NCBI RefSeq assembly: GCF_017901135.1
Contig: NZ_CP072801.1
Coordinates: 3,624,501-3,688,500 of the forward strand
Direction: 5' to 3'
Length of the DNA: 64,000 bases
Source: Thiothrix litoralis
Lineage (GTDB): Bacteria > Pseudomonadota > Gammaproteobacteria > Thiotrichales > Thiotrichaceae
The notes beneath the pieces are model-generated. The model did no database searches. It was not told the origin of the DNA and was given only the letters and a program-made list of their open reading frames with translations. This document shows, in pieces, positions 36,760-46,145 of the stretch. The number at the start of each line of letters is the position of its first letter. Position 1 is the first letter of the stretch. A program made the translations under genes and the position numbers.

Positions 36760-36828
36760 ATTGCTTTGAAATTTATGGCTATTTTTGGTATTATTGTGGC
36801 TATAGTTTCTCGGCAATGAGGTGTTTCC

Positions 36829-37116
36829 ATGTCAGAAGCAGCGATTTCCACGCTCAAAAATCATTTGCCCGAATGGGTGCATTTAGCTGAAACGGGGCAA
36901 GATATTCACATTACCCGCCACGGTAAACCCGTTGCAGTGATGATTTCCCTAGCCAAGTACCAACACGCCTTCACGGGCGGGGCAACTATTGTCAGTGCCT
37001 TCCGTCGTTGGCGCGAACAATATCCTGATGCGCAAGGTTTTACGGATGCTGAGCAGGCACAAATGCACCAACGCACCCGTGAACCCTACCCTGAAACGAC
37101 TTCGGTTTGGGATTGA
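36829..37116 (+). CDS. Phd/YefM-family antitoxin
   Basis: A 95-residue protein whose N-terminal half is the Phd/YefM DNA-binding domain (SEAAISTLKNHLPEWVHLAE, then VHITRHGKPVAVMISLAKYQ-like sequence); the C-terminal half should bind the toxin. It is 8 bp upstream of a PIN-domain gene, a classic type II pair. It probably represses its own promoter, and neutralises the toxin. Confidence 0.9.
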   Translation: MSEAAISTLKNHLPEWVHLAETGQDIHITRHGKPVAVMISLAKYQHAFTGGATIVSAFRRWREQYPDAQGFTDAEQAQMHQRTREPYPETTSVWD

Positions 37117-37124
37117 GGTTGGTG

Positions 37125-37547
37125 ATGCGCTATTTATTGGATACCAACGTCATTTCCGAACAGACTAAGCCACTACCGAATGCTGGCGTTATCCGCCGTT
37201 GGGAGTTGGATAGCATATTTGCGTGTACTTCCGCCACCGTCTGGCATGAACTCTGGCACGGGGTGCATTTGCTGGATGAAGGCAAACGCAAACAAGGTTT
37301 GGTCGGGGCATTAGAGATTTTAAAAGCGAGTGGTTTACAGATCCTTCCATTCTGTGAGCAAGCGGCTGAATGGTTAGCGTTGGAACGTGTTCGGCTCAAA
37401 CGCTTAGGATTAACACCACCGAAGTACGACAGCGAAATTGCTGCCGTGGCAGTGGTGAACAACCTGATTCTGGTGACACGCAACGTGGATGATTTTGTGA
37501 TGTTCAGTGGCTTGCGGGTGGAAAACTGGTTTGAGAACGTTAGGTAA
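37125..37547 (+). CDS. VapC-like PIN-domain ribonuclease toxin
   Basis: A 140-residue PIN toxin. Acidic residues of the active site are visible: Asp in YLLDTNVISEQ, Glu in ATVWHELWHGV, Asp in PPKYDSEIAAVAVVNN and Asp in TRNVDDFVMF. I start at the ATG at 37125; the frame from 37107 overlaps the antitoxin stop. PIN toxins cut specific RNAs, usually tRNA or rRNA. The pair with the antitoxin at 36829 is likely functional. Confidence 0.9.
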   Translation: MRYLLDTNVISEQTKPLPNAGVIRRWELDSIFACTSATVWHELWHGVHLLDEGKRKQGLVGALEILKASGLQILPFCEQAAEWLALERVRLKRLGLTPPKYDSEIAAVAVVNNLILVTRNVDDFVMFSGLRVENWFENVR

Positions 37548-37573
37548 AACGCTAACGCTCTCATACTAACGGT

Positions 37574-38770
37574 TTAACCCAACACCGGCTTCACGCGGCT
37601 CGCCGCTTCCGCCGCTCGCGCCCGCGCTTCATCCGTATCCTTACCCCGCGCTAACGCCACACCCATACGGCGACGTTCAAACGATACGGGCTTGCCGAAC
37701 AGGCGGATGTCGCTTTCCGGCACTTGCAGCGCGTGTTCGACGCCTTCAAACGCGATGCCTTCCGCCTCCATGCCGCCGTAAATCACCGCACTTGCCCCGG
37801 TGGAATGCAGCGCCGTATTCACTGGCAAACCCAGAATGGCGCGGGCGTGTAGCTCAAATTCGTTCTGAAACTGCGTTGCCATCGTCACCATGCCGGTGTC
37901 GTGCGGGCGTGGGCTGACTTCCGAAAACCATACGTCGTCACCTTTGACGAATAATTCCACTCCGAACAGGCCACGTCCGCCGAGGTTGCCGGTGACTTTC
38001 GCGGCGATGTCTTGCGCTTTGGCGAGGGCGCTGTCGGTCATCGGTTGCGACTGCCAGCTTTCGACGTAATCGCCTTTGACCTGACGATGCCCGATGGGGG
38101 CGCAAAAGTGGGTTTCGATTGCGCCGTTCGCACCCACGGCACGCACGGTCAACAGGGTGATTTCGTAATCAAAGTGGATGCATTCTTCCACGATCACCCG
38201 CCCGTGATTGACGCGCCCGGCGGAAAGGGCGTATTCCCATGCATCAGCCACATCCGCTGCACTTTTCAGCATGGATTGGCCTTTGCCGGAAGAGGACATG
38301 ACGGGTTTGACGAAACACGGGTAGCCCACATCATCAGCAGCGGCTTGCATTTCGGCAAGGCTGGAGGCGAAGTGGTAACGCGAGGTCGGTACGCCGAGTT
38401 CTTCCGCTGCCAGACGGCGGATGCCTTCGCGGTTCATGGTCAATTGCGTGGTGCGGGCGGTGGGGATGACTTCGGCAAGGCCAGCCGCTTCGATGGCGGC
38501 CAATTCATCGGTGGCAATCGCTTCGATTTCAGGCACGATCAAGTGCGGCTTTTCGGCTTCCACCAAGGCACGCAAGGCTGCCGGGTCGGCCATATTGATG
38601 CTGTGGAAACGGTGTGCCACTTGATGCCCCGGCGCATTCGGGTAACGGTCTACCGCGATCACTTCGACCCCTAAACGTTGCAGGGCGATGATGACTTCCT
38701 TACCAAGTTCGCCGCTGCCAAGCAGCATGACGCGGGTGGCTGAAGGGGAGAGCGGGGTTCCGATACGCAT
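37574..38770 (-). CDS. purT: Formate-dependent phosphoribosylglycinamide formyltransferase
   Basis: A 398-residue ATP-grasp enzyme that makes formyl-GAR from GAR, formate and ATP in purine synthesis. Seen are the N-terminal [40 protein letters not shown], the ATP-binding [16 protein letters not shown] and the metal-binding [20 protein letters not shown] with RPHDTGM. Length and features match E. coli PurT. Single gene, with its own promoter to the right. Confidence 0.96.
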   Translation of the reverse strand: MRIGTPLSPSATRVMLLGSGELGKEVIIALQRLGVEVIAVDRYPNAPGHQVAHRFHSINMADPAALRALVEAEKPHLIVPEIEAIATDELAAIEAAGLAEVIPTARTTQLTMNREGIRRLAAEELGVPTSRYHFASSLAEMQAAADDVGYPCFVKPVMSSSGKGQSMLKSAADVADAWEYALSAGRVNHGRVIVEECIHFDYEITLLTVRAVGANGAIETHFCAPIGHRQVKGDYVESWQSQPMTDSALAKAQDIAAKVTGNLGGRGLFGVELFVKGDDVWFSEVSPRPHDTGMVTMATQFQNEFELHARAILGLPVNTALHSTGASAVIYGGMEAEGIAFEGVEHALQVPESDIRLFGKPVSFERRRMGVALARGKDTDEARARAAEAASRVKPVLG

Positions 38771-38871
38771 AGTATTCTCCGGGGCAACAAGTGGATGAAA
38801 ATTCTGGAGAATAGCACAAGCTGCACCAGCAGGTTAAAATCAGGCAATTTGATTCTTCAATGGATAATGCG

Positions 38872-39912
38872 ATGACTTTCAAGGTAACGGTGCAGCCCTC
38901 CGGGCATACTTTTTTGGCAGAGGCGAATGAAACGGTGCTGGAGGCGGGTTTGCGCCAAGGCGTGGCTTTGCCATATGGCTGCCGGGGCGGGGTGTGCGGT
39001 TCGTGTGCCGCAACGGTGCTGAGTGGTCAGGTGCATTACCCGTTTGGTGAGCCGCAAGGGCTGGCGCCTTACGATGAGGAGCGCGGTAAAGCCTTTCTGT
39101 GCATGGCGGGGGCGTTGAGCGATCTGGAAATTGATTCCCCGCGTGTGGGCACAGAACCGGATATTGAAATCAAGGCGTTGCCGGTGCGGGTCGAAAAGCT
39201 GCGCAAGCTGGCGGATGATGTGATGGAACTGACCCTGAAATTGCCTGCGTCGGAACGTTTGCGCTTTTTGGCGGGGCAATACATCGACATTTTGTTGAAA
39301 GATGGCAAACGCCGGGGCTTTTCGTTGGCGAATGCGCCGTTTAACGACCAGTTTCTGGAATTGCATATCCGTCATGTGCCAGGTGGGTATTTCACCAATC
39401 ATGTGTTCAATGAGATGAAGGAAAAGGCGTTGTTGCGGATTGAGGGGCCATTGGGCAGTTTCTACCTGCGCGAATCAGAACGTCCGTTGATCCTGATGGG
39501 GGGCGGTACGGGGTTTGCGCCACTCAAGGGGATGCTGGAGCAGATGATGGCGCAAGGTTTGGAAAAGCCGGTGCATCTGTATTGGGGCGTGCGTGCCAAG
39601 GCGGATTTGTACATGGATAACGTCATACGCAGTTGGGTTTCTCGCCACCCGCACCTGACTTATGTGCCAGTGCTGTCCGAACCGCAGCCGGAAGATCAGT
39701 GGCTAGGGCGTACTGGTTGGGTGCATGAGGCCGTGGCGGCTGATTTCCCGGCGTTATCCGGCCATGATGTGTACCTGAGTGGCCCACCGCCGATGGTGAA
39801 TGCTGCCAAAACCGCATTTTTGGCGCATGGCCTGCCAGAAGCACAACTGTTTTACGATTCGTTTGAGTTTAGCCCTGATACCCTCAAAGCCATGCAGGAA
39901 ACACAGCCATGA
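38872..39912 (+). CDS. 2Fe-2S NAD(P)H flavin reductase (AscD/CDP-glucoseen reductase-like)
   Basis: A 346-residue electron-transfer protein. The N-terminal plant-type ferredoxin domain binds a 2Fe-2S cluster through Cys residues in YGCRGGVCGSCAATVL and FLCMAGAL. The FAD/NAD(P)H reductase module follows, with RGFSLANAPFNDQFLELHIR for FAD, MGGGTGFAPLKGMLEQM for NAD(P)H, and YLSGPPPMVNAAK near the end. It resembles CDP-6-deoxy-delta-3,4-glucoseen reductases; in organisms without that sugar pathway the true partner is unknown. A second ATG at 38860 is possible. It overlaps the HIT gene by 4 bp. Confidence 0.85.
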   Translation: MTFKVTVQPSGHTFLAEANETVLEAGLRQGVALPYGCRGGVCGSCAATVLSGQVHYPFGEPQGLAPYDEERGKAFLCMAGALSDLEIDSPRVGTEPDIEIKALPVRVEKLRKLADDVMELTLKLPASERLRFLAGQYIDILLKDGKRRGFSLANAPFNDQFLELHIRHVPGGYFTNHVFNEMKEKALLRIEGPLGSFYLRESERPLILMGGGTGFAPLKGMLEQMMAQGLEKPVHLYWGVRAKADLYMDNVIRSWVSRHPHLTYVPVLSEPQPEDQWLGRTGWVHEAVAADFPALSGHDVYLSGPPPMVNAAKTAFLAHGLPEAQLFYDSFEFSPDTLKAMQETQP

Positions 39913-40325
39913 GTGAACACGAAGCGGGTTTTAGCTTGCACCCGCAATTGGCACAAGATACCCATTTGGTGACGGATTTGCCGCTGTGCCGGGTATTGTT
40001 GATGGATGAGTCGCGTTACCCGTGGTTCATCCTCGTGCCACGCCGTGCGGGTATTCGTGAAATCCATGAATTGACGCCAGCAGAACGCCAGCAGTTGTGG
40101 GCAGAGTCGGATCAGGTTAACCGTGCTTTGATGGCATTATTCCAGCCTGACAAGCTGAATCTAGCGGCGTTGGGGAATATGGTGCCGCAATTGCACTTGC
40201 ACCACATTGCTCGCTTTCAGCGTGATGCGGCTTGGCCTGCACCGGTATGGGGGAAGTTTGTTCCAGAACCTTATGCTGCTGGAGCCGCAGCGTTACGTTG
40301 CGAGGCGATGCGCTCGCAACTGTAA
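39909..40325 (+). CDS. HIT-family protein
   Basis: A 138-residue histidine-triad protein. The motif reads QLHLHHIARF, so the first triad His is replaced by Gln but the last two remain; this variant (with LVPRRAGIREIHELTPAERQ and AAWPAPVWG) is a known HIT subgroup. HIT proteins hydrolyse or transfer nucleotides. Its ATG overlaps the reductase stop (ATGA), so the two are made together, although no functional link is known. Confidence 0.88.
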   Translation: MSEHEAGFSLHPQLAQDTHLVTDLPLCRVLLMDESRYPWFILVPRRAGIREIHELTPAERQQLWAESDQVNRALMALFQPDKLNLAALGNMVPQLHLHHIARFQRDAAWPAPVWGKFVPEPYAAGAAALRCEAMRSQL

Positions 40326-40341
40326 CGCCGAGGGGATGAGC

Positions 40342-41259
40342 TTACGCTTTATGCTTCGCTTCAATCATGTCATGGATGATCGGGTTCAGGATCAGTTCCA
40401 TGGCCAGTACCATTTTGCCACCCGGCACGACGATGCTGTTACGGCGTGACATGAAGGAGTCGTGAACCATGGACAATAGGAATGGGAAGTCCACATTAAA
40501 ACGTTTCGGGTCAGCGAAACGGATGATCACGAAACTTTCATCCGGTGATGGAATATCACGCGCAATGAACGGGTTGGAAGTATCCACGGTCGGCACACGC
40601 TGGAAGTTGATGTGGGTGCGCGAGAATTGCGGGGTGATGTGGTTAATGTAATCCGGCATCCGACGCATGATGGTGTCAACGGTCGCTTCCGGTGAATAGC
40701 CGCGCTCGGCGTGGTCACGGGAAATCTTCTGGATCCATTCCAGATTCACGCTGGGTACAACCCCAATCCCCAGATCCACGTATTTAGCCACGTCGTAGCC
40801 GCCGTATTTCTTGTCGGCGCTAGCATCTTTTACCAAGCCATGCAGCCCTTCGTAGAACAGGATGTCAGTCTTGGGTTCGGTATCTTCCCACGGAGTGAAT
40901 TCGCCAGAACTCGCATTGCAAGCCACACCCAAATCCGCCAATCGCTTGACGTGATGCGCGGCTTCAGCATCGTTGTGCAAGTAGTAACGCTTTTTGCCGC
41001 TGCCGGTTTCGCCGTAGCTTTTGAACAGGGCTTCCAGTGAGTGGAAGTCGTTGGCGTGTGGGCCAAAGTGGCTGAAATTACTTTCTACTGCGGAGCGCTG
41101 CTTGAATTCAGCACGGGTAACGCTGTGGAAGCTATCGCCTTCCACCACCGCTGCCGTGATTTTTTCACGGAAGAAAATGTGCTCAAACGCGCGTTTGACG
41201 AAAGTGGTGCCAGCACCTGAGGAACCTGTTACAGCGATAACTGGGTGTTTTTGGGACAT
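40342..41259 (-). CDS. prkB: Phosphoribulokinase
   Basis: A 305-residue enzyme that phosphorylates ribulose 5-phosphate to RuBP, the substrate for the Rubisco encoded at the start of the window. It shows the P-loop VIAVTGSSGAGTTFVKRAFE, FSHFGPHANDF-type substrate residues and DILFYEGLHG, the class I (proteobacterial) type. I start at the ATG at 41257-41259 with AGGAGAATTCC before it; 41292 is an extension without a ribosome site. It lies 33 kb from the carboxysome genes and is probably regulated apart from them. Confidence 0.95.
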   Translation of the reverse strand: MSQKHPVIAVTGSSGAGTTFVKRAFEHIFFREKITAAVVEGDSFHSVTRAEFKQRSAVESNFSHFGPHANDFHSLEALFKSYGETGSGKKRYYLHNDAEAAHHVKRLADLGVACNASSGEFTPWEDTEPKTDILFYEGLHGLVKDASADKKYGGYDVAKYVDLGIGVVPSVNLEWIQKISRDHAERGYSPEATVDTIMRRMPDYINHITPQFSRTHINFQRVPTVDTSNPFIARDIPSPDESFVIIRFADPKRFNVDFPFLLSMVHDSFMSRRNSIVVPGGKMVLAMELILNPIIHDMIEAKHKA

Positions 41260-41747
41260 TGGAATTCTCCTCTCTAGAATGTGAATGCGCAATCGACCAA
41301 CATTCTAACTAAATGGGCGGCTTGCCTGTATATGCCTTTCGATAGGGATACCCCAAGGCCATTGTCACTCAATCTTAATATTAGCTTAATCATGAGCTTA
41401 GGCAGGTTATCCCCAGAACCTGTGGATAACTATGTGGAAAGTTTTGTTTGAAGGGGTCTACAGGGCTTGTTTTATAAGGATTCTTGCCACATTGTGCAAA
41501 AAAACAACAATAAAAAAAGACTTATAAATCATTGTCTTGTAATTTTCCTAGTGTTTTGCGCCAGTATTGTTTTGTTTAAGATCAATTTTTTCTGTTTGTT
41601 GGACAGGATGTGCATAACTCTAAAAATTTTCCGTAAAAAGCCTTGACACAAGATGTAGTGTGACAGAGATTTTTCCCACACTAGAAGCATAATACGTGGG
41701 GATCCGCTATCATTACCGCCTTTCCAATTACTTAGCCCCTATTAGTT
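41260..41747. other. AT-rich spacer with DnaA-box-like sites
   Basis: This 488-bp gap between divergent prkB and rimO is strongly AT-rich in its middle. It contains TGTGGATAA (41421-41429, the reverse of TTATCCACA), TTATCCCCA (41407-41415) facing it as a 10-bp inverted repeat with one mismatch, and TGTGCATAA (41609-41617, the reverse of TTATGCACA). These match DnaA-box consensus TTATNCACA. A TTGACA at 41643 could be a rimO promoter -35. Whether DnaA binds here is unknown. Confidence 0.45.
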
Positions 41748-43058
41748 ATGAAGCAAGCTCAGCCCCGTGTCGGTTTCGTTAGTCTCGGTTGTCCCAAAGC
41801 ATTGGTGGATTCCGAACGTATCCTTACCCAATTGCGTGCCGAAGGTTATGAAATCAGCGGTAGTTACGATGATGCCGATCTGGTGGTGGTAAATACCTGC
41901 GGTTTCATTGATTCGGCGGTGGAAGAGTCGCTGGATGCGATTGGCGAAGCTTTGCATGAAAATGGCAAGGTGATCGTCACTGGCTGTCTGGGGGCAAACG
42001 CCGACAAGGTGCTGGATGCTTACCCTAACGTGCTGGCGGTCAGTGGCCCCCATGCTTATGAAGCGGTCATGCAATCGGTACACGCGCATCTGCCGCCGCT
42101 GCATGACCCGTATATGCACCTGATCCCGCCACAGGGTGTGCGCCTGACGCCGCGCCATTACGCTTACCTGAAGATTTCGGAAGGTTGTAACCACCGTTGT
42201 TCCTTCTGCATTATCCCGTCATTGCGGGGTGATCTGGTGTCGCGTCCGATCGGTGATGTGTTGCAGGAAGCTGAAAATCTGGTGAATGCCGGTGTCAGAG
42301 AATTGCTGGTGATTTCGCAAGACACCAGTGCTTATGGTATTGACGTGAAATACCGTACTGGTTTCTGGCAAGGCCGCCCGATCAAAACCCATTCCCAGCA
42401 GTTGGCGGAAGCCTTGGGCGACATGGGTGTATGGGTGCGTCTGCATTATGTTTACCCTTACCCGCACGTTGATAACCTGATTCCGTTGATGGCGGAAGGC
42501 AAAATTTTGCCGTATCTGGATATTCCTTTCCAGCACGCCAGCCCTTCGGTGCTGAAAGCCATGCGTCGCCCGGCTCATGCAGAGAAAGTCTTGGATCGCT
42601 TGAAGAATTGGCGTGAAACCTGCCCGGATATCGCGGTGCGCAGTACCTTCATTGTGGGTTTCCCCGGTGAAACCGAGGACGACTTTGAGATGCTGCTGGA
42701 CTTTTTGCAGGAAGCGCAACTTGACCGAGTGGGCGCCTTCACGTACTCAGCAGTGGATGGCGCACCCGCCAATGCTATCGACGGCGCTGTCCCTGAGGAA
42801 GTCAAAGAGGAGCGGCTAGAACGTTTCATGGAAGTACAGGCTGACATCAGTGCCGCCAAGCTCAGCCGCCTGATCGGTAAAACCATGACCGTGCTGGTGG
42901 ATGAGTCCGGGGATGGGCAAAGCATTGGGCGTACTCACCGCGATGCCCCTGAGATTGACGGCGAGGTAATCATTGAAGGGGTAGAATTGCCGGTAGGGGA
43001 ATTTGCCCAAGTGCGCATTACTCACGCTGATGAGCATGACCTATGGGGGAAAATTTAA
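41748..43058 (+). CDS. rimO: Ribosomal protein S12 methylthiotransferase
   Basis: A 436-residue radical SAM enzyme that adds a methylthio group to Asp89 of ribosomal protein S12. N-terminal UPF0004 domain ([20 protein letters not shown]), radical SAM motif [20 protein letters not shown] with CxxxCxxC, and a C-terminal TRAM domain (about 370-436). The [12 protein letters not shown] context and length are diagnostic of RimO and not MiaB. Confidence 0.96.
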   Translation: MKQAQPRVGFVSLGCPKALVDSERILTQLRAEGYEISGSYDDADLVVVNTCGFIDSAVEESLDAIGEALHENGKVIVTGCLGANADKVLDAYPNVLAVSGPHAYEAVMQSVHAHLPPLHDPYMHLIPPQGVRLTPRHYAYLKISEGCNHRCSFCIIPSLRGDLVSRPIGDVLQEAENLVNAGVRELLVISQDTSAYGIDVKYRTGFWQGRPIKTHSQQLAEALGDMGVWVRLHYVYPYPHVDNLIPLMAEGKILPYLDIPFQHASPSVLKAMRRPAHAEKVLDRLKNWRETCPDIAVRSTFIVGFPGETEDDFEMLLDFLQEAQLDRVGAFTYSAVDGAPANAIDGAVPEEVKEERLERFMEVQADISAAKLSRLIGKTMTVLVDESGDGQSIGRTHRDAPEIDGEVIIEGVELPVGEFAQVRITHADEHDLWGKI

Positions 43059-43090
43059 TCATTATCAATAAGATAATTTAGTTTGCCCAG

Positions 43091-43156
43091 ATTGTTCTAT
43101 TTATTTGCTCTGCGAGTGAACTCTCGGGGGTGAGAGTTGACTAAAAATAGAACGAT
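43091..43156. other. Structured element between rimO and the DUF1538-like ORF
   Basis: A 66-nt segment with an outer stem (ATTGTTCTATTTA at 43091-43103 pairing with TAAAAATAGAACGAT near 43142-43156) and an inner hairpin AACTCTC-GGGGGT-GAGAGTT (43119-43138). There is no T-tract, so it is not a simple terminator. It could be a small RNA, an RNA processing site or a protein-binding dyad. Confidence 0.45.
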
Positions 43157-43297
43157 CCAAGGATGGCTGATCTTAAATAGTTACCGATTTGTTCAGTAAG
43201 TGATCATTGTCGCAGTGCTATAGTGCTGTGTATAATACACATGAATCAATTCAATTAATGGCTATTTGATAAGGCACCGATACAAGGGCTGATAAAG

Positions 43298-43477
43298 ATG
43301 ATTAAGATATTCAACAAATTATGTGGTTCTATCGTGGAGAACTTGCATGATGCGCTACCCGTGCTGCTCATTGTTATTTTTTATCAAATGACTATTTTGC
43401 AAATCCCTATCCAAGAAGTCATGGGTATGTTGGGTTGGGTGTTGTTTGTGTCTTTTGGTATCGTAATGATTCTATGA
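43298..43477 (+). pseudogene. DUF1538-like fragment, 59 residues
   Basis: The short frame reads MIKIFNKLCGSIVENLHDAL, then PVLLIVIFYQMTILQIPIQE and VMGMLGWVLFVSFGIVMIL. The second and third parts resemble the beginning of a DUF1538 repeat, which in full-length proteins is about 200 residues and membrane-embedded. Here it stops after the second helix, so it is a remnant or a minimal membrane protein. It has its own spacer upstream and a strong terminator downstream, so it may still be expressed. Confidence 0.4.
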
Positions 43478-43504
43478 GCACAACATTCATATTTAAGACA
43501 AACT

Positions 43505-43530
43505 AAAAAACCCGCCGAGGCGGGTTTTTT
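43505..43530. terminator. Bidirectional rho-independent terminator
   Basis: AAAAAACCCGCCGAGGCGGGTTTTTT, a perfect GC-rich hairpin flanked by A and T tracts. It serves the plus-strand DUF1538-like ORF and the convergent dacB gene. Confidence 0.92.
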
Positions 43531-43552
43531 ATTTTCTCAGCAGCTAGCCTGT

Positions 43553-45064
43553 TTATTGTGCGCTGGCAACATTGTTCTGAGCGCCGTAGTACACCCATTC
43601 TACTAGGTCATCATGCGCTTCCTTGGCGGTAGCGCGGATATTGGCATCATTGTGCAGCAAGGCAACCACGTAGGTTTGCCCGTTGGCGGCAGTCAAATAG
43701 CCTGCCAATGCCCGCACATTACGCAAGGTGCCGGTTTTGAACTTGCCGCGCCCTGCGAGGTTTTTCAGACGATTTTTCACCGTACCATCAGTGCCGAGCA
43801 CCGCCATCGAGCGCATCAGATCATCACGGTAAGGGCTGTTGTAAGCGTCAACCAGCATTTCGCCCATTTCACGGGTTGAAATACGTTCTATCCGGCTGAG
43901 GCCAGAACCATTCTCGATTTTCAGGTTGGAAAAGCGCAGGCCACGGCTTTCCAGCCATTGCCCGACCGCGCCAGCACCTTTCTGGGTGGTTCCCGGTGCG
44001 CCGAATTGCTTGGCACCTGCGGACAGCAGTAATTGACGCGCTTTGACGTTGTTACTTTCCTTGTTGATTTCAACAATGATGTCACGCAGTGGCGCTGAAT
44101 ACTGGGTATTGACGAGTTGCGCCCCACCGGGTAGGGATTGCACTTGTAAGCCACCATTCATGCTGCCGCTCATTTCACCGACCCAGATGCGCCAGAAATC
44201 GGCGAACAGGTTGGCATTTAGGTCGCTGCCATTACGTGGCTTGATGGGGCACATGCGTTGAACTTGACCGGCTTTGTTGCGCATTTCGTAACAACTGCCG
44301 CGTTCGTTATAGAGCAGTGCTTCTGGTTGGGCGTTGTAATCTGCATTCGCATTGCCGTCAATCGCCGCCTGATAGGGGACATTGAAGTAGCTTTTGTCGA
44401 CCACGAAGTTGCCGTTGATATTGCGGATACCCCGCGCCCGCAGGGCTTGCAGCAGTTGGCGGAAGTCCTGTTCACCGAAGTTGGGGTTGCCGTAACCTTT
44501 GATGATGACATCACCTTGCAAGGTGTCGCCCATCTGGTTGCCTGCCGTGTAAATTTCGGTAGGCCAGCGGTAGTTCGGCCCCAGCACACCCAGTGCGGTA
44601 TACGTGGTGACCAGTTTCATGGTGGAAGCCGGGTTACGCGGTGTGTCGGCATAGGCTACCAGCAGTGGTTGGCCACCGCTGACCGGGCGGACATACGCGC
44701 CGAGGTTTTGTTCTGGCAATCCGCGCAGGCGTAGGCTGCTGGCAATATTATCAGGCAAGCGGTTGAGTTTGCCGGAACCACGGTAAGTTTTGTCGCCACC
44801 CGCAGAGCTGAGGCGGGCTGGCTGAATGCGTGCCGCCGGTGCGCTGGCTACCCGGCTAACCTGAGCGACCTGACGTGGCTCTTGGCGGTAGGCTTGCGGT
44901 TGGGTATTACGCGCTGGCGCTGGTGATTCGGCTTCCCCAAATAGCTCTGGTTGAGAGTGTGTGTTAGTGCTGGCTAGTGCAGTGTCTGGCTGGACGTTCT
45001 GTGAGCTACACGCCGCCATCGAAATCGAGAGCACTAATAATGTGCCAAGGTGCAAAATTCGCAT
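43553..45064 (-). CDS. dacB: D-alanyl-D-alanine carboxypeptidase/endopeptidase PBP4
   Basis: A 503-residue class C penicillin-binding protein that trims peptidoglycan cross-links. The N-terminus is a lipoprotein signal with lipobox SMAAC (LVLSISMAACSSQ), so it is probably lipid-anchored. The serine motif STMK is in NPASTMKLVTTYTALG, and the third motif KTG in KFKTGTLRNVRALAG. Start at 45064 (MRILHLG) follows GGGAA; the frame opens at 45082. About 80 residues after the lipobox are Ser/Pro/Gln-rich, an extra linker compared with E. coli DacB. Confidence 0.9.
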   Translation of the reverse strand: MRILHLGTLLVLSISMAACSSQNVQPDTALASTNTHSQPELFGEAESPAPARNTQPQAYRQEPRQVAQVSRVASAPAARIQPARLSSAGGDKTYRGSGKLNRLPDNIASSLRLRGLPEQNLGAYVRPVSGGQPLLVAYADTPRNPASTMKLVTTYTALGVLGPNYRWPTEIYTAGNQMGDTLQGDVIIKGYGNPNFGEQDFRQLLQALRARGIRNINGNFVVDKSYFNVPYQAAIDGNANADYNAQPEALLYNERGSCYEMRNKAGQVQRMCPIKPRNGSDLNANLFADFWRIWVGEMSGSMNGGLQVQSLPGGAQLVNTQYSAPLRDIIVEINKESNNVKARQLLLSAGAKQFGAPGTTQKGAGAVGQWLESRGLRFSNLKIENGSGLSRIERISTREMGEMLVDAYNSPYRDDLMRSMAVLGTDGTVKNRLKNLAGRGKFKTGTLRNVRALAGYLTAANGQTYVVALLHNDANIRATAKEAHDDLVEWVYYGAQNNVASAQ

Positions 45065-45326
45065 GGATTTCCCGTTTTTCATATTGCCGTACCTAATGAG
45101 TTTAGCGCCCCGTTTGCCAACAGGTTAGATAAAAAGTGATTATTGTAAGCCCAGTTATCGTATAAGTCTTTCATGACGTGCATAAATAGAAACTTAACTT
45201 ACCCAGAAAATTCAGTTTTTCTTACAAAATAACTTGACATGGCTATTTTTTATAGGGTTTTACAATGCTTGACAGCGTGTTATTCTTGGCAACGACTCAA
45301 ACTATCGTTGGAGGATGTCTAAAACA

Positions 45327-46145
45327 ATGAAAATAGTACAACAAACCGGACTGTCAGGTTGGTCGCGCCGGGTTGGAATTGGCATGACGGCGTTGGCTCT
45401 TGCAGTCACATTCAGTTTGCCAACGTCCGTTGCTGCGAAGGAAAAAAAATCCTCCAGTAAAGTGACAGAACACAAGAAGGCGAGCAAGAAAGTCAGCAAA
45501 AAACCCCGCAAGCCTAAGGCAGTAGTAAAACGCCCCAAAACGGCTAACAAGGCTGGCAAAGTTACCAAGACAACGGTAGCCAAGACGACCAAGGTTAGCA
45601 AAAGCAAGGTTGTTAGTAAAAAGCCTCGCAAGCCTGCGCTGAAGCGGGTTAGTTACCAGCCGACGAAGCACTCATCCTCGTTGGTTTGGAAGTCATCCCA
45701 AAAACCTAAACAGGCTTATTATGTGATGCCAGCTTCGTTTTCAGGCGATGTGGCTAAACCTCAACAACCGCCCAAGTACCTGAAACCTGCCGTAGATCCT
45801 GTAAAAGCATCTACCGCCTCCTCCGATCAGATTCCCGAATCTGGCAAGGCTCACCAAGTGGGGACGGCCTCTTATTACAGCGATAACTTTGATGGAAAGA
45901 AAACGGCTAGCGGCGAGCGCTTTGATCAGGATAACCTGACCTGTGCCCACGGTAGCTTACCGTTTGGTTGTCGCATTCGCGTGACCAACCTGCGCAACAA
46001 CAAAGCCGTAGACGTTAAAGTCAATGACCGAGGTGGTTTCAGCAAACGGAGTAGTCGAGTCGTCGACCTGTCGAAAGCGGCCGCAAAAAAGATCGGCATG
46101 ATGGCAACCGGTACAGCCAAAGTGAAGGTTGAGGTATTGCAATAA
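45327..46145 (+). CDS. RlpA-like septal lytic transglycosylase with Lys-rich linker
   Basis: A 272-residue protein with a signal peptide (about 1-33, TALALAVTFSLPTSVAAKE), a long basic Lys/Ser/Pro linker (KKASKKVSKKPRKPKAVVKR and after, about 34-150) and a C-terminal RlpA double-psi barrel (GTASYYSDNFDGKKTASGER; NLRNNKAVDVKVNDRGGFSK). RlpA cuts denuded glycan strands at the septum. The ATG at 45327 lies 12 bp after GGAGG; the ATG at 45315 directly touches the ribosome site and is less likely. The basic linker may bind wall or nucleic acid polymers. Confidence 0.87.
   Translation: MKIVQQTGLSGWSRRVGIGMTALALAVTFSLPTSVAAKEKKSSSKVTEHKKASKKVSKKPRKPKAVVKRPKTANKAGKVTKTTVAKTTKVSKSKVVSKKPRKPALKRVSYQPTKHSSSLVWKSSQKPKQAYYVMPASFSGDVAKPQQPPKYLKPAVDPVKASTASSDQIPESGKAHQVGTASYYSDNFDGKKTASGERFDQDNLTCAHGSLPFGCRIRVTNLRNNKAVDVKVNDRGGFSKRSSRVVDLSKAAAKKIGMMATGTAKVKVEVLQ

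Noticed and set aside
41260-41747. Replication origin
   Set aside because: DnaA-like boxes are few and the usual neighbours are missing; kept only as a low-interest candidate site.
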